Shown piece by piece: positions 23,595 through 33,130 of a DNA stretch of 64,000 bases. Where the stretch lies: NCBI GenBank assembly GCA_949987705.1, contig OX465286.1:23516396-23580395 (forward strand). Reading direction: 5' to 3'. The translations under genes and the position numbers were made by a program. Source of the DNA: Thereva unica. Lineage: Eukaryota; Arthropoda; Insecta; Diptera; Therevidae. The notes under the pieces are model-generated. The model was not told the origin of the DNA and ran no database searches. It saw only the letters and a list, made by a program, of their open reading frames with translations. Numbering within the stretch: the first letter of the stretch is position 1; every line of letters begins with the position of its first letter.

Positions 23595-24003
23595 CCTCGC
23601 CCGTCTCTCAAAAAGAGCTAGCGCGGCTAGCTCGGCCGCTCTTGTTTGCTTTTCGGCCTCTTCATTGGTTTTTGTTTTTCTTCAATTTTTTTCCATCAGT
23701 ATTCCCACGAGTATTGCCGGAATATATAGTCCGCCCTGGCAGAGCCGCATTACCAGGGTAAGGCACTTTTACACACCGACCTTGCCCGGGCATCGGTGGG
23801 GACCGTTTGCGACCAGTCTTTTTACCACTGACTGGCCATTCAGCCATCGGCACGGTACCTTGACACCTTAGCTTGAGTGGGTTGATTTTGGTTCGCCCCA
23901 GGGTATTTAATTTCCCTGGTACCTCCGTTGGAGGCGTTCCCCTATCCACCACCTGGGGAGGCGTCCGATCCGGGATCAACATAACCCGGCCCAAAAAGGC
24001 GGA
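23595..24003 (-). other. R1-type LINE 5' UTR
   Basis: Region between the 5' boundary of the LINE and ORF1. No ORF of its own is supported. GC-rich like the rest of the element and unlike the AT-rich foldback around it. Confidence 0.6.
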
Positions 24004-24011
24004 ACACTGAT

Positions 24012-24515
24012 ATATAGTACATAATACATAGTTCATAGCAATATACATAGTGCGTAGTACATGGTATATAATAGATATAACATGGTGTATAATTTATGGT
24101 GCATAGTACTTAATATTTAGTACGTAATACGTAATACATAATATACCGTGTATAGATAATACATAGTACATAATGCCTAGTACATAGTACATAATAAATA
24201 GTACATAGAACATAGCTCAGAGTATATGGTACCTAATCATACCATCTACTACATAGTACAAAATACAACAGAGCTATGTACTCTATATTCATAATACCTA
24301 GTACATAATACATAGTACACAATACCTTGTACATAGTACATAGTAGATAATACATAGTTTATAGTATACAGTACGTAGTACATACTGCATACTATATAGT
24401 TCATAATCATAGCGCACAGTTCATAGTCCGAGTACATAGTACCTAATACATAGTACACACTTAGTACATAAAACATAGTATATATTACGTAGTACATAGT
24501 ACTAACTCATACAAT
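24012..24515. repeat. TACTATGTA minisatellite, right arm (inverted copy)
   Basis: Complement of 14440-14940 with near-identical order of variant units, which shows that the arms are copies of each other and not independent arrays. Confidence 0.85.
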
Positions 24516-25741
24516 AAAAACTGAAATCCCCAAGGGAAAATTTTTCCCACGGTACGCATAAAAAATGACCGTGACGGAAAAATGCCCAACGTGCCTAAAA
24601 AGTTTTCACATCAAAAACTACAAACATGCTTTTTAAAATGAACTAATAAAATATAAAAGATAATTTTAAAATTACAGTACTTAAATGTAAAAATTCTGGG
24701 CCGATTTTCAGTGCAATCGGAGCACAATTGCCAAAATTATTCCCACTTTTTAATTCACAAATTTTGACCACAAAACTCTTAACTGACGGATTCACAAAAT
24801 AAAATATTCAAATAAAAAATTAAAGAATAGAAATCCAACGTTAAAACTTAACATCTCCAAAAAAATTCATTTTTAATCTAAAATTTTACTCATTTAATCA
24901 TGATTGCGGTTGAAATTAATCAATCACCAATCACCTAAAATGATTACTTCTCTGATTAAATATATCAATCTCTAATCATGATTACAGACTACAGCTTTTA
25001 GTCGCAATAATTAATCATCAATCAGATTAAATTTTGCCCAACACTGGTACAAATCAACCACCTTCGCAAATAAATATTAAAAAAGAGTATTTCATTGCAT
25101 TAATTTTCATTATTATCGAAATAATCGCGAAAAACCCCCCAAAAAGGGGTGTTTTTTTTGCATTTTTAAGGGTGACGCCCATGTTTTAGGACCGCAGGAC
25201 CCCGATTTTCGTGATCAGCGACCCCAAAGACCTTTAGGGTTCGGTTTTCTTAACGTTTTGAATGGACTATTTATCTGTTTTCAGCAAAAGACTTTTATTT
25301 TTATATTTTAAAAATAAAAGTCTTCAAAGACTTTTATAGAAAAACTGGAAAAATAAAAATCTTGAAAAGACTTTTATGCAAGACAGAAAAAAATAAAAGT
25401 CTTTTTTAACAGTTATTTTTGATTTTAAAAATAAAAGTCATCTCATAACAGTTTTGAAAGACTTTTCAAATAAAAAACAACAATAAGTGTTTTTAATGAC
25501 CTAAAACTTTTTTAGTTAAATATAACTGTTATTTTTTATTTAAAAAATTAAAATTAATTTTAACTATTAAACTTGACTTTTATAATAAAAATCTACAATT
25601 TAAAAGTAACCCCACCACCGCGTAGAACTCGCTATTCTGAGTATCCAGTATAAATTTTATGCAGATCAGACAACATTTACTATTTGATTTTTTAAGTCAA
25701 AAATACAAATATAACAGTTATTTACGATCCCTGATTACACT

Positions 25742-26040
25742 AGATCGAATGTATGGAATGATCTTTGCTGTTATATTGAATTTATTTACCTCTTCTTCTG
25801 TAAGGACGTCATAAGCAAGTACCTTTAATTTGCTCAGGAGGATAATGTCTGTTAGTTTTTCTACTTGTTTATTAAGTGTCGAGATGTCTGAGTATAATTG
25901 TAAAACATATTTCGACATGTTTTGAAATTTTAGCAAATTGTTAGTTTCCCTGGTTATATTGGATAAATAAGCGTTTAGTTCTTTTTGTTGTTTGTTTAGG
26001 AATATTGGGATATTAGCGTCATCGGTAATCAAAGCTCTGG
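25742..26040 (-). pseudogene. E2 env, central part
   Basis: Upstream half of the split env gene. It begins after the protease remnant, so the start and signal peptide are missing. The sequence has heptad-like Leu/Ile spacing (NAYLSNITRETNNLLKF, LYSDISTLNKQVEKLTDII), consistent with a coiled-coil region of an F-type fusion protein, then YDVLTEEEVNKF and the junction with the foldback at 25741. The downstream half lies at 12553-13307. Confidence 0.65.
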
Positions 26041-26330
26041 TTTTATAATCGATATTTGAATTTAAAGCTACTAAAATGTTATTTCCTAGTAGGCCGTCAA
26101 ATTTATTATGGAAGGGATATTCTATGAAATCGACGAAGTAGTTTTCTTTATTAAATTCTTTAAAAAGTGGTACTTTGTATCGAATATTTTATCCTATATA
26201 GCGGTAAAACTCACAAGGTGCGAGTGGTCGATTCTACTCTCCATTTCGGATTACATAGTTGGGGGTTAACAATGCTATGTTCGGCGCCACTATCTACGAT
26301 AAATTTAAGTTTTCTTACAGGCGTATTAAT
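26000..26330 (-). pseudogene. E2 protease remnant
   Basis: Downstream of gag and in the -1 frame relative to it is LKFIVDSGAEHSIVNP (near 26295-26250) with the aspartic protease DSGA motif. A frame change follows, then FDGLLGNNILVALNSNID (near 26105-26050), the C-terminal end of retroviral-type proteases in this group, which runs straight into env. The join places the loss of RT, RNase H and integrase between the protease and env. A -1 gag-pol relation is normal for errantiviruses. Confidence 0.75.
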
Positions 26331-26332
26331 GA

Positions 26333-27175
26333 CTAAATAGGGTAATTTTGTTGCTGGAATCTATTTTCATTTACAGACACGCCCATTGGTTCGGGTCTTT
26401 CGTAGTTTGAATTTTGCACGTTTTGAAAATTATTATTATAATTAAATTTTGTTCTGTTGAAGGGTTGTCTGTATTGAAAGTTCTTACTGTAATTCTGTGA
26501 TTGTCTACTATGGCCACTATTATTAAAATGCTGGTTTCGACTTCGATTGTCAGTATTACTAATATTTCTACTATAGTTATCCTTAGTATTATGACTGTTT
26601 CTATTATAGTTGTTGTTATTGGCATTATTATAGCTTCTAATAAAGTTATTGTTGTTAGTATAGAATGGATTTCTTTGTGTTCTAGTATTTTGCCTAGTAT
26701 TGCTGTAATTTAAATAACCATTCGACTGAATAATTTCGTATGCTTCTGTTAGTGTTGAAGAATTTCTACTAATAATAATACTTTTTACGGGTTCTGGTAA
26801 CCCATGTTTAAACGAGTGTAGAGCTATTCTTTGGTTACTAGCAATTTGATTGTTATCTCCTCCACCGTTCAAAAGATACGCGCTGTTTAGTCTACATAAT
26901 AAAGTATTCAATTTTTGGTAAAAATTTTCTATTGTACTGCCACATCTACATGTCCTAATTTTGTCTATCAAAGTGTCAACGGAGGAACTTTCACCATGCC
27001 CTTTAACTAAAATTGCTTTGAGATCAATCCATGTTTCCGTTTTACCGTTAATCAATAATGTTTTACGCGCGTTTCCTATTATTTTATCTTTTATAAGCCC
27101 TAATATTAAACATTGCACGCAACTCAAACTGCTCGTTACTAATTTGAATTTTTCGGCTTCACTTAAATTTTCCAT
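26333..27175 (-). pseudogene. E2 gag, N-terminally short
   Basis: Gag of E2, 280 codons open from ATG 27175. The core matches E1 and E0 in layout: LIKDKIIGNARKTLLINGK near 27090, ENFYQKLNTLLCRLN near 26930 and HSFKHGLPEPVKSIIIS near 26810. The second half is very Asn/Tyr/Arg-rich (NNNN and YNRN runs, 26690-26400) and ends with RPEPMGVS near 26380, parallel to PEPMDVD in E0. E1 gag has about 110 residues before the core that E2 lacks, so the N-terminus appears lost. The frame has no stop, but without the rest of the element I call it non-autonomous at best. Confidence 0.75.
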
Positions 27176-27909
27176 TTTTATAACTATTGAGTTTTTTCAA
27201 TCCCTAATTATCTATTATTTCCTAATTATTACTTTATTATTTATTCCATTCAGCTTTATTTATTCAATTCAACTTATTACCTTATTAGTTATTCAATAAC
27301 TTATTGCTTTATTATTTTATTCAATTCAACACCAATAAAATTATCTTTTTTTTGATCACTTATTTGTACTTATTTTTGTTTTGACTATTTATTTGGTCGC
27401 TTAATTATTTCCAACTAAATTAGTTTTAAAATTTAAAATGGTTAGTACTTAGACTATTGTTAATAGAGGAAAAAAATTGTTAGTTAATTGTTAGTGTTAA
27501 AATGTTACTTGGTTTATTCCTAAGTTGTCTTCTAGGGTTCTTCTAGGTCTATTTAGTCCTTCGTATGCTGGAGTTTCCTCTTAATCTTAATCCGCCTTTG
27601 TTGCCTCTGCTGTGGTTTTTTCCCGTATTCTCCTTTGTTCTTCAGTATTAGTAGTAATATTTTACTGCAAACGGTGACTGTCGAGATTTTACACACCGTG
27701 ACTCTAACTGATGGTTATACACTATAACTGTATGAAGTACTTTTCGTTTTTGTTTTATACACTGTAACTGTATAAAGTACTTTTTTTATACACAGTAACT
27801 GTATAAAGTACTTTTTTTTTGGTTTTATACACTGTAACTATATAAATTCCCTTTTTTTGGCTTTATTCACTGTAACTGTATAAATTAGGAAATTATTTTG
27901 GTTCTAATA
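27176..27909 (-). other. E2 leader with TATACAGT repeats
   Basis: AT-rich untranslated leader. Near 27705-27890 the + strand has five or so repeats of TTTTATACACTGTAACTGTATAAA with spacers of 20-60 bp. Function unknown; in gypsy a leader repeat array is an insulator, but no sequence similarity to it is claimed. Confidence 0.55.
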
Positions 27910-27921
27910 CCGACTGCGCCA
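27910..27921 (-). promoter_or_regulatory. E2 primer binding site
   Basis: On the - strand TGGCGCAGTCGG directly follows the 5' LTR; the same core as in E0 and E1. Confidence 0.83.
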
Positions 27922-28202
27922 TTAATAAATGAAATGAATAGGGATGCCGATAAATAAAATAACCGAGTACCTACTTGATAAAAATAAGAACTTTATTTGA
28001 AAACGAACGGATTGAAAGCGGAGAGAAGACTGACTATGCTAACTTAACTTATTGGACGAGTTTTATTAATGAATGCTTGCATCAGCGCTTGTGCGAATGC
28101 ATTTTGATAAGAATACAATTCTGGGTATTGTAATATGATGATTCCGATAAAACCGTCTGGAAATTGTCGTTCTCACAGGAGTGTGGGAGTGCTGCTATGA
28201 CA
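27921..28202 (-). repeat. E2 5' LTR
   Basis: About 282 bp, TGTCATAGCAGCACTCCC at its - strand start and TTATTAAT at its end. Pairs with 12279-12552. ATAT follows at 28203-28206. Confidence 0.9.
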
Positions 28203-28782
28203 ATATATAGAATTTGTTATCAAAAATGATATATTCAAAGATTTTTTCCTATGTAACTAAAAGTTCTTCAAAAAAAATATTTTTAATATTTTCGTAGCCT
28301 TAAGGCATATAAAAGTAATATAATTGCATTAGAAATGAAAAATAAAAATTTTATTTTTTACATTAGTATTAGGGGCCTGTGTGAATTCGATGACTAAAAT
28401 TTAGTGTCGATAATACAGTATTTAGTCTTCTGGCGAGGAGACTAAATTGTTTGACAGTTGACTAAATTGAGGGTGAATTTATTTCAAAATAGTTCAATGC
28501 AACGGAAAAATAAAGTGAAGAACTAATAGCCTGTTGTCAATAGTGATATTTTCTACATCCATATGTTTAGTTGCCTACTGTATAAAAAGCATATGCTAAA
28601 AATTATAAAAGTAAAAATTATTGTCAATTGAATTTAGTCATCAAACGAATTCACACAGCAAATCCCTACATTAACGACGAAAACTGCAAAATTTAGTTTA
28701 GTCATCAATTTAGTCCCAATTCACACAGGCCCTAGGTACCAAAAATGATAAATTATAAATATTTTCCTATGTTACTAGGTAT
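28203..28782 (+). repeat. Dispersed repeat X, copy 2, with MITE inside
   Basis: Matches copy 1 (12059-12278) from ATATAGAATTTG through TACTAGGTAT, interrupted by the MITE at 28373-28732. It is cut off by the LINE fragment that begins near 28780. Confidence 0.75.
28373..28732. mobile_element. PIF/Harbinger-type MITE
   Basis: 360 bp with 15-bp inverted ends GGGCCTGTGTGAATT and 3-bp duplications TAG (28370-28372 and 28733-28735). X copy 1 has the empty site (ATTAGGAACC near 12230). Three-base duplications and GGGCCTG ends fit the Harbinger superfamily. It has no coding sequence. Confidence 0.85.
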
Positions 28783-29393
28783 GGAATGGAATGGTCACAT
28801 ATTCCAAATTGCCAAACAAGCGTATCAATGCCTAGGATTCCTTAAGAGATGCAAGTTCCTCCTTCAACCAGCTGCTCTAGCCACAATCTACAAGTCCTAC
28901 ATTCGACCCCACCTTGAATACAACTCGTATATCTGGGCGGGCGCTCCTAAAACCACCTTGGCTTGGCTGGATAAGGTGCAAAATCGCGCCATTAAACTCA
29001 TTGGTGATAGCACTCTTTGCTCCTCCATCGACCCTTTAAGCCACCGCACAGTGGCGATATTTTTGATATTTCACCCAAATTACTCTAGAGGTCGTAATTT
29101 TTAAGTTATTGACAAAATTTTTTTTTAAATGTTCATCTTGAATTTACCTATCGATCCCTCTAGCCGGATTTTGAAATTTCATTTTCGTTTTTTTTAAATT
29201 TTTAACAAAAAGTCTCATTTTTTCAAAAAAATACAATTTTTTCTATTCAATTTACTCTAACGGGCCGAAAATTTGAGTTTCCGTACTCATGTTTTTTTTA
29301 AAATGTTCGTATTTTAGTTAGCTATTAATCTGTCTAAATGAATTTTTGATGTAGTTTTAGAAAGCCGTTAAAATTACTGTCAAATATCAAATC

Positions 29394-30596
29394 TAGACTC
29401 GCTTCTGTATAAGTGGGTTGAGAGTTTCCTCTCCGGCCGTTCAATTAAGGTGGTTTTGGATGGCGTCAAATCTGAATCTCACCCCATCTCTGCGGGGGTG
29501 CCCCAGGGGTCAATTTTATCACCGGCCCTATTTCTCATCTTTATAAATGACCTTCTTTCAATCCCCTCCAACCCACTTCTCAGCTTCGCTGACGACGGTA
29601 CTTTACGTTACTCGTACAGCTTCGATACAAGACAGACACATGCCAGATCCTGTCTTGATGATCGTGAACTAATGTTCAACTCTATTAAGAACGACATTGA
29701 ACTTATTATAGAGTGGGGAAAAAAGAATCGTGTCGAATTCAACCCCTCCAAAACCAAGTACTGTCTTATTTCAAAGAAAAAGATCAACACCTCACCATCC
29801 TTGACAGTGGATAGCGTAGAAATAAAGGCCGACCCATCCCTACACATCTTAGGCGTGACATTAGCCAAAGACTTGCGATGGAATGACCATATATTGCAAA
29901 TCGCCAAACAAGCATCCCAGTGCTTGGGATTTCTTAAGAGGTGCAGGTTCCTCCTCCAGCCATCGGCCCGTGCTGTTATTTATAAATCCTACATTCGGCC
30001 TCTTCTCGAATACAACTCCCTCATTTGGGGCGGCGCTCCAATAACAACCTTAGCATGGTTAGATAAGGTCCAAAAAAATGCCCTTAAGTTAATTAATGAC
30101 GATACCGCTTGCTCCAACATCGACCCCCTAAGCCACCGTAGGAATGTAGCAGCACTGACAAAATTTTATCGCTACTATCACAGTGACTGTTCCTCCGAGT
30201 TAAACGCTCTTTTGCCTAAACGGCAATCTTATACCCGCAACACCAGATTAGCCCACTCGTCCCATTCCCTGCACCTGCAACTCCCTTTTTCACGCACTCA
30301 ACAAGATATGAATTCGTTTGTTAATCGAACAACTCGACTGTGGAATAATCTCTCGCAGTCAGTATTTCCGAGCTCCTACAACATCCAAGAGTTCAAACGC
30401 AGGATTCATCACCACCTTCTTCAATACCCCCCCGTACCTTTATAATCCTTAACCTATTCCCCCCACCCCTCCCCCGTACTAAGCTTACTGCTAGACATTG
30501 CACCATGACGTGACAAATGACATGACGGACTAGTAGTACAAAGGGTGACTCCTGAGCTTAGCACTAACACATAAAAAAAAAAAAAAAAAAAAAAAA
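29394..30596 (+). mobile_element. Jockey-superfamily LINE, family A, 5'-truncated copy
   Basis: Inserted in the left arm of the Transib foldback; the arm sequence continues at 30597 (TCATTCAGTTCG). It has an RT C-terminal half, a 3' UTR with GGACTAGTAGTACAAAGGGT and a poly(A) run at about 30573-30596. Truncated in the RT. Confidence 0.88.
29396..30445 (+). CDS. Family A LINE RT, C-terminal half (open, partial)
   Basis: Open for 350 codons with no lesion, from the truncation point to the stop at 30443-30445. It includes GVPQGSILSPALFLIFINDL near 29497, the catalytic FADDGTLRY near 29587, FNPSKTKYCLISKKK near 29740 and ILGVTLAKDLRWNDH near 29848, then the thumb. Normal length for the RT after the palm, but fingers, the first catalytic Asp and the endonuclease are missing, so it cannot be active. 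The long open frame suggests a recent insertion. Confidence 0.85.
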   Translation, partial: DSLLYKWVESFLSGRSIKVVLDGVKSESHPISAGVPQGSILSPALFLIFINDLLSIPSNPLLSFADDGTLRYSYSFDTRQTHARSCLDDRELMFNSIKNDIELIIEWGKKNRVEFNPSKTKYCLISKKKINTSPSLTVDSVEIKADPSLHILGVTLAKDLRWNDHILQIAKQASQCLGFLKRCRFLLQPSARAVIYKSYIRPLLEYNSLIWGGAPITTLAWLDKVQKNALKLINDDTACSNIDPLSHRRNVAALTKFYRYYHSDCSSELNALLPKRQSYTRNTRLAHSSHSLHLQLPFSRTQQDMNSFVNRTTRLWNNLSQSVFPSSYNIQEFKRRIHHHLLQYPPVPL

Positions 30597-32181
30597 TCAT
30601 TCAGTTCGAAATTTTTTGGTAGAGGTTTACATATCACCCTGTATTTTTGTAACCCTATGAGAGATGTTCTTGAATAAGGCCCCAATCTACGCAGAATACC
30701 CCTGCCTATGTGAAACGGTAAAAGTTAAGGCTTCAACCCACCAACTTCCAGAGTTATGTGTCGTCAAAGTTAAAATTTTGTTTTTTTCTTCACTAAAATT
30801 TCAACTTCAACCACCTTTTTCTCCAAAAAAAAGTAGCTAATTGATATTTTTTTATTACAAAATTGGAAAGCTTGGACAATTTCCTATGAATAATGTTCAA
30901 CAACTTTTATGCTACGCCTATAGTTTTGAAGCTATAAGCAATTTTAATGCTAAAAATTGCCTTATTTGGTACTTTTAGACATAACCTCAGGTTGTAGGGA
31001 ACTGAAAAAGTACCAAATAAGGCCATTTTTACCATTAAAATTGCTTATAGCTTCAAAACTATAGGCCGTAGCATAGCATAAAAGTTGTTGAACATTATTC
31101 ATAGGAAATTGTCCAAGCTTTCCAATATTGTAATAAACAAATATCAATTAGCTACTTTTTTTTGGAGAAAAAGGTGGTTGAAGTTGAAATTTTAGTGAAG
31201 AAAAAAACAAAATTTTAACTTTGACGACACATAACTCTGGAAGTTGGTGGGTTGAAGCCTTAACTTTTACCGTTTCACATAGGCAGGGGTATTCTGCGTA
31301 GATTGGGGCCTTATTCAAGAACATCTCTCATAGGGTTACAAAAATACAGGGTGATATGTAAACCTCTACCAAAAAATTTCGAACTGAATGATTTGATATT
31401 TGACAGTAATTTTAACGGCTTTCTAAAACTACATCAAAAATTCATTTAGACAGATTAATAGCTAACTAAAAGACGAACATTTTAAAAAAAACATGAGTAC
31501 GGAAACTCAAATTTTCGGCCCGTTAGAGTAAATTGTATAGAAAAAATTGTATTTTTTTTGAAAAAATGAGACTTTTTGTTAAAAATTTAAAAAAAACGAA
31601 AATGAAATTTCAAAATCCGGCTAGAGGGATCGATAGGTAAATTCAAGATGAACATTTAAAAAAAAAATTTTGTCAATAACTTAAAAATTACGACCTCTAG
31701 AGTAATTTGGGTGAAATATCAAAAATATCGCCACTGTGCACCGTAGGAACGTAGCTGCACTCAGCAAGTTTTATCGCTATTATTACAGCGAATGCTCCAC
31801 TGAAATAAAGAACCTCCTGCCTACACGGCAACTTTTTTCCCGCAACACAAGACTAGCCAACTCGGCTCACCCCTTCACCCTGCAGCCCTCCCCTTCACGC
31901 ACATTACGGTTTAGCTGTTCGTTTATAAATAGAACAACTCGGTTGCGGAACTCTCTTCCGCAGTCGGTGTTTCCGAGCTCATATAACATCTCTGAGTTCA
32001 AACGCAAGGTTCATCGACACCTACTCATGCACCCCCCAGACCCCTAACCTATCCTTTCTATTCTATTCTTCAGATCAAGCTTACTACTATACATTGCACC
32101 ATGACTCGAACGACATGACGGACTAGTAGTACAAAGGGTGACTCCTAAGCTTCATCGTATCACAAAAAAAAAAATATATAT

Positions 32182-33120
32182 GTGACGCGATCCGAGAAAA
32201 GGGAGCTACTATCCAAAAAGGTAACTTTACAGGAGAAGCGATTGAAAGAAAGACGGAGGAGAGCGAAAACGCTGAGCTGCCACTTTAAACATTTTTGAAG
32301 ACACATTTGTAAATATTTATTGCTCAGAAAGTAATTGGAATAAATTAATTTTGATTGCACAGAATTAAAGAGGAGATTCAAAACCTTAAGAACACTGGTC
32401 TGCAAAAAACGGGTCATTTTTTCTCCTTTCCAATTTAATAGTCGTATCCTAAGTATTTTTTCGCGCTGAATCTGAATCCGTTGGCCAAATTGCCCTATCA
32501 CGTCAGGATTTTGAGCAATCCTAACCTAAAAGTGCCAAAAATCGTGTTTTTTGAACTTTTGCGCGTTAAATATCTCAAAACTATGGAATGATAGGGCAAA
32601 TCGGACAACGGGATCGTTTTCAGCATGCCAAAATCTACAGAAAACCATGTCGAAAGCGTTAAATTTGAAAAAACTTTTTTTGTAATACTGAAAAGAAAAA
32701 CTTCGGTGCAACGATGATATCATGTGTTAATAAAAATCGTCGATTTCGCGCCAAGAAGTTTTTCTTTTCAGTATTACAAAAAAAGTTTTTTCAAATTTAA
32801 CGCTTTCGACATGGTTTTCTGTAGATTTTGGCATGCTGAAAACGATCCCGTTGTCCGATTTGCCCTATCATTCCATAGTTTTGAGATATTTAACGCGCAA
32901 AAGTTCAAAAAACACGATTTTTGGCACTTTTAGGTTAGGATTGCTCAAAATCCTGACGTGATAGGGCAATTTGGCCAACGGATTCGGATTCAGCGCGAGA
33001 AAATACTTAGGATACGACTATTAAATTGGAAAGGAGAAAAAATGTGCAGACCAGTGGAATCACTCATAATCCGAAAATCGATTTTTTGGACAGTAACTCC
33101 CTTTTCTCGGATCGCGTCAC
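32182..33120. mobile_element. Foldback element, ends GTGACGCGATCCGAG
   Basis: Inverted ends GTGACGCGATCCGAGAAAAG (32182 on) and the complement ending at 33120, flanked by ATATATAT on both sides (32174-32181 and 33121-33128). Long inverted arms (32400-32700 and 32740-33030) surround a loop of about 40 bp near 32700-32745. The left arm has about 150 bp (32215-32390) without a counterpart. No gene; the two long open frames are the same sequence in inverted copies. Confidence 0.8.
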
Positions 33121-33130
33121 ATATATATAT

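Larger units (their letters stand above)
17205..24003 (-). mobile_element. R1-type LINE, near full length, with internal insertion
   Basis: The - strand carries 5' UTR, ORF1 with CCHC knuckles, ORF2 with endonuclease, RT and C-terminal knuckle, and a short poly(A) seen as T10 at 17206-17215. The 14-bp target duplications ACACTGATACATAG (17191-17204) and ACACTGATATATAG (24004-24017) differ at one base. Subtracting the solo-LTR-like insertion (1704 bp plus 4-bp duplication) leaves 5.09 kb, the usual R1 size. It is inserted where the TACTATGTA minisatellite meets the inner repeat of the foldback, not in 28S rDNA. Confidence 0.9.
13316..25733. mobile_element. 12.4-kb foldback element with hAT-like ends
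   Basis: Both ends read CAGGGATCGTAA inward (13316-13327 and 25733-25722). The flanks are 8-bp duplications with one mismatch: ATTACGCT (13308-13315) and ATTACACT (25734-25741). The two halves are inverted copies of each other over more than 2 kb: 13590-14940 matches 25300-24004, 14941-15440 matches 17196-16680, and 16058-16190 matches 16600-16455, around a loop of about 260 bp. Without the R1-type LINE (17205-24003) and the RTE fragment (about 15441-16057) it would be roughly 5 kb. No transposase is visible. CAGGG ends and 8-bp duplications fit hAT; P-type cannot be excluded. Confidence 0.88.
12279..28202 (-). mobile_element. Errantivirus-like element E2, pol deleted, env split by foldback
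   Basis: LTRs at 12279-12552 and 27921-28202 flank the element, with 4-bp duplications ATAT (12275-12278 and 28203-28206). On the - strand the order is LTR, PBS, leader, gag (27175-26333), protease remnant, env (26040-25742 then 13307-12553), polypurine tract, LTR. The 12.4-kb foldback 13316-25733 interrupts env. RT, RNase H and integrase are absent. Without the foldback E2 is about 3.5 kb, close to E1 in size and plan. Confidence 0.88.
29047..31738. mobile_element. Foldback Transib-type transposon, non-autonomous
   Basis: Inverted ends start CACAGTGGCGATATTTTTGA (29047 on; complement ending at 31738), flanked by 5-bp GC-rich duplications CACCG (29042-29046 and 31739-31743). CACWRTG ends with 5-bp duplications are the signature of Transib. 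Apart from a LINE copy (29394-30596) the element is about 1.49 kb and consists of two inverted arms of about 700 bp joined by a ~50-bp loop near 30965-31015. No transposase is encoded. Confidence 0.85.
28786..32046 (+). pseudogene. Family A LINE RT thumb and C-terminus, split
   Basis: The first piece encodes IAKQAYQCLGFLKRCKFLL, IRPHLEYNSYIWAG and LDKVQNRAIKLIGD, the RT thumb region, up to 29046. The second piece resumes at 31739 with RRNVAALSKFYRYYYS and ends at the stop at 32044-32046. The frame is continuous when the Transib element and one CACCG are removed. Palm, fingers and endonuclease are absent. Confidence 0.85.
28780..32172 (+). mobile_element. Jockey-superfamily LINE, family A, copy split by Transib
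   Basis: A 5'-truncated LINE whose 3' part is at 28780-29046 and 31739-32172, ending in a short poly(A) (32162-32172). The Transib foldback 29047-31738 splits it. The 3' UTR matches that of the copy at 29394-30596. Confidence 0.85.

Noticed and set aside
23293..23871. 192-codon + strand open frame
   Set aside because: Antisense shadow of the GC-rich R1-type ORF1 and its 5' UTR.
13316..25733. Idea that the 12.4-kb element is a Polinton or cargo-carrying island
   Set aside because: All coding sequence inside belongs to later LINE insertions; no element genes of its own were found.
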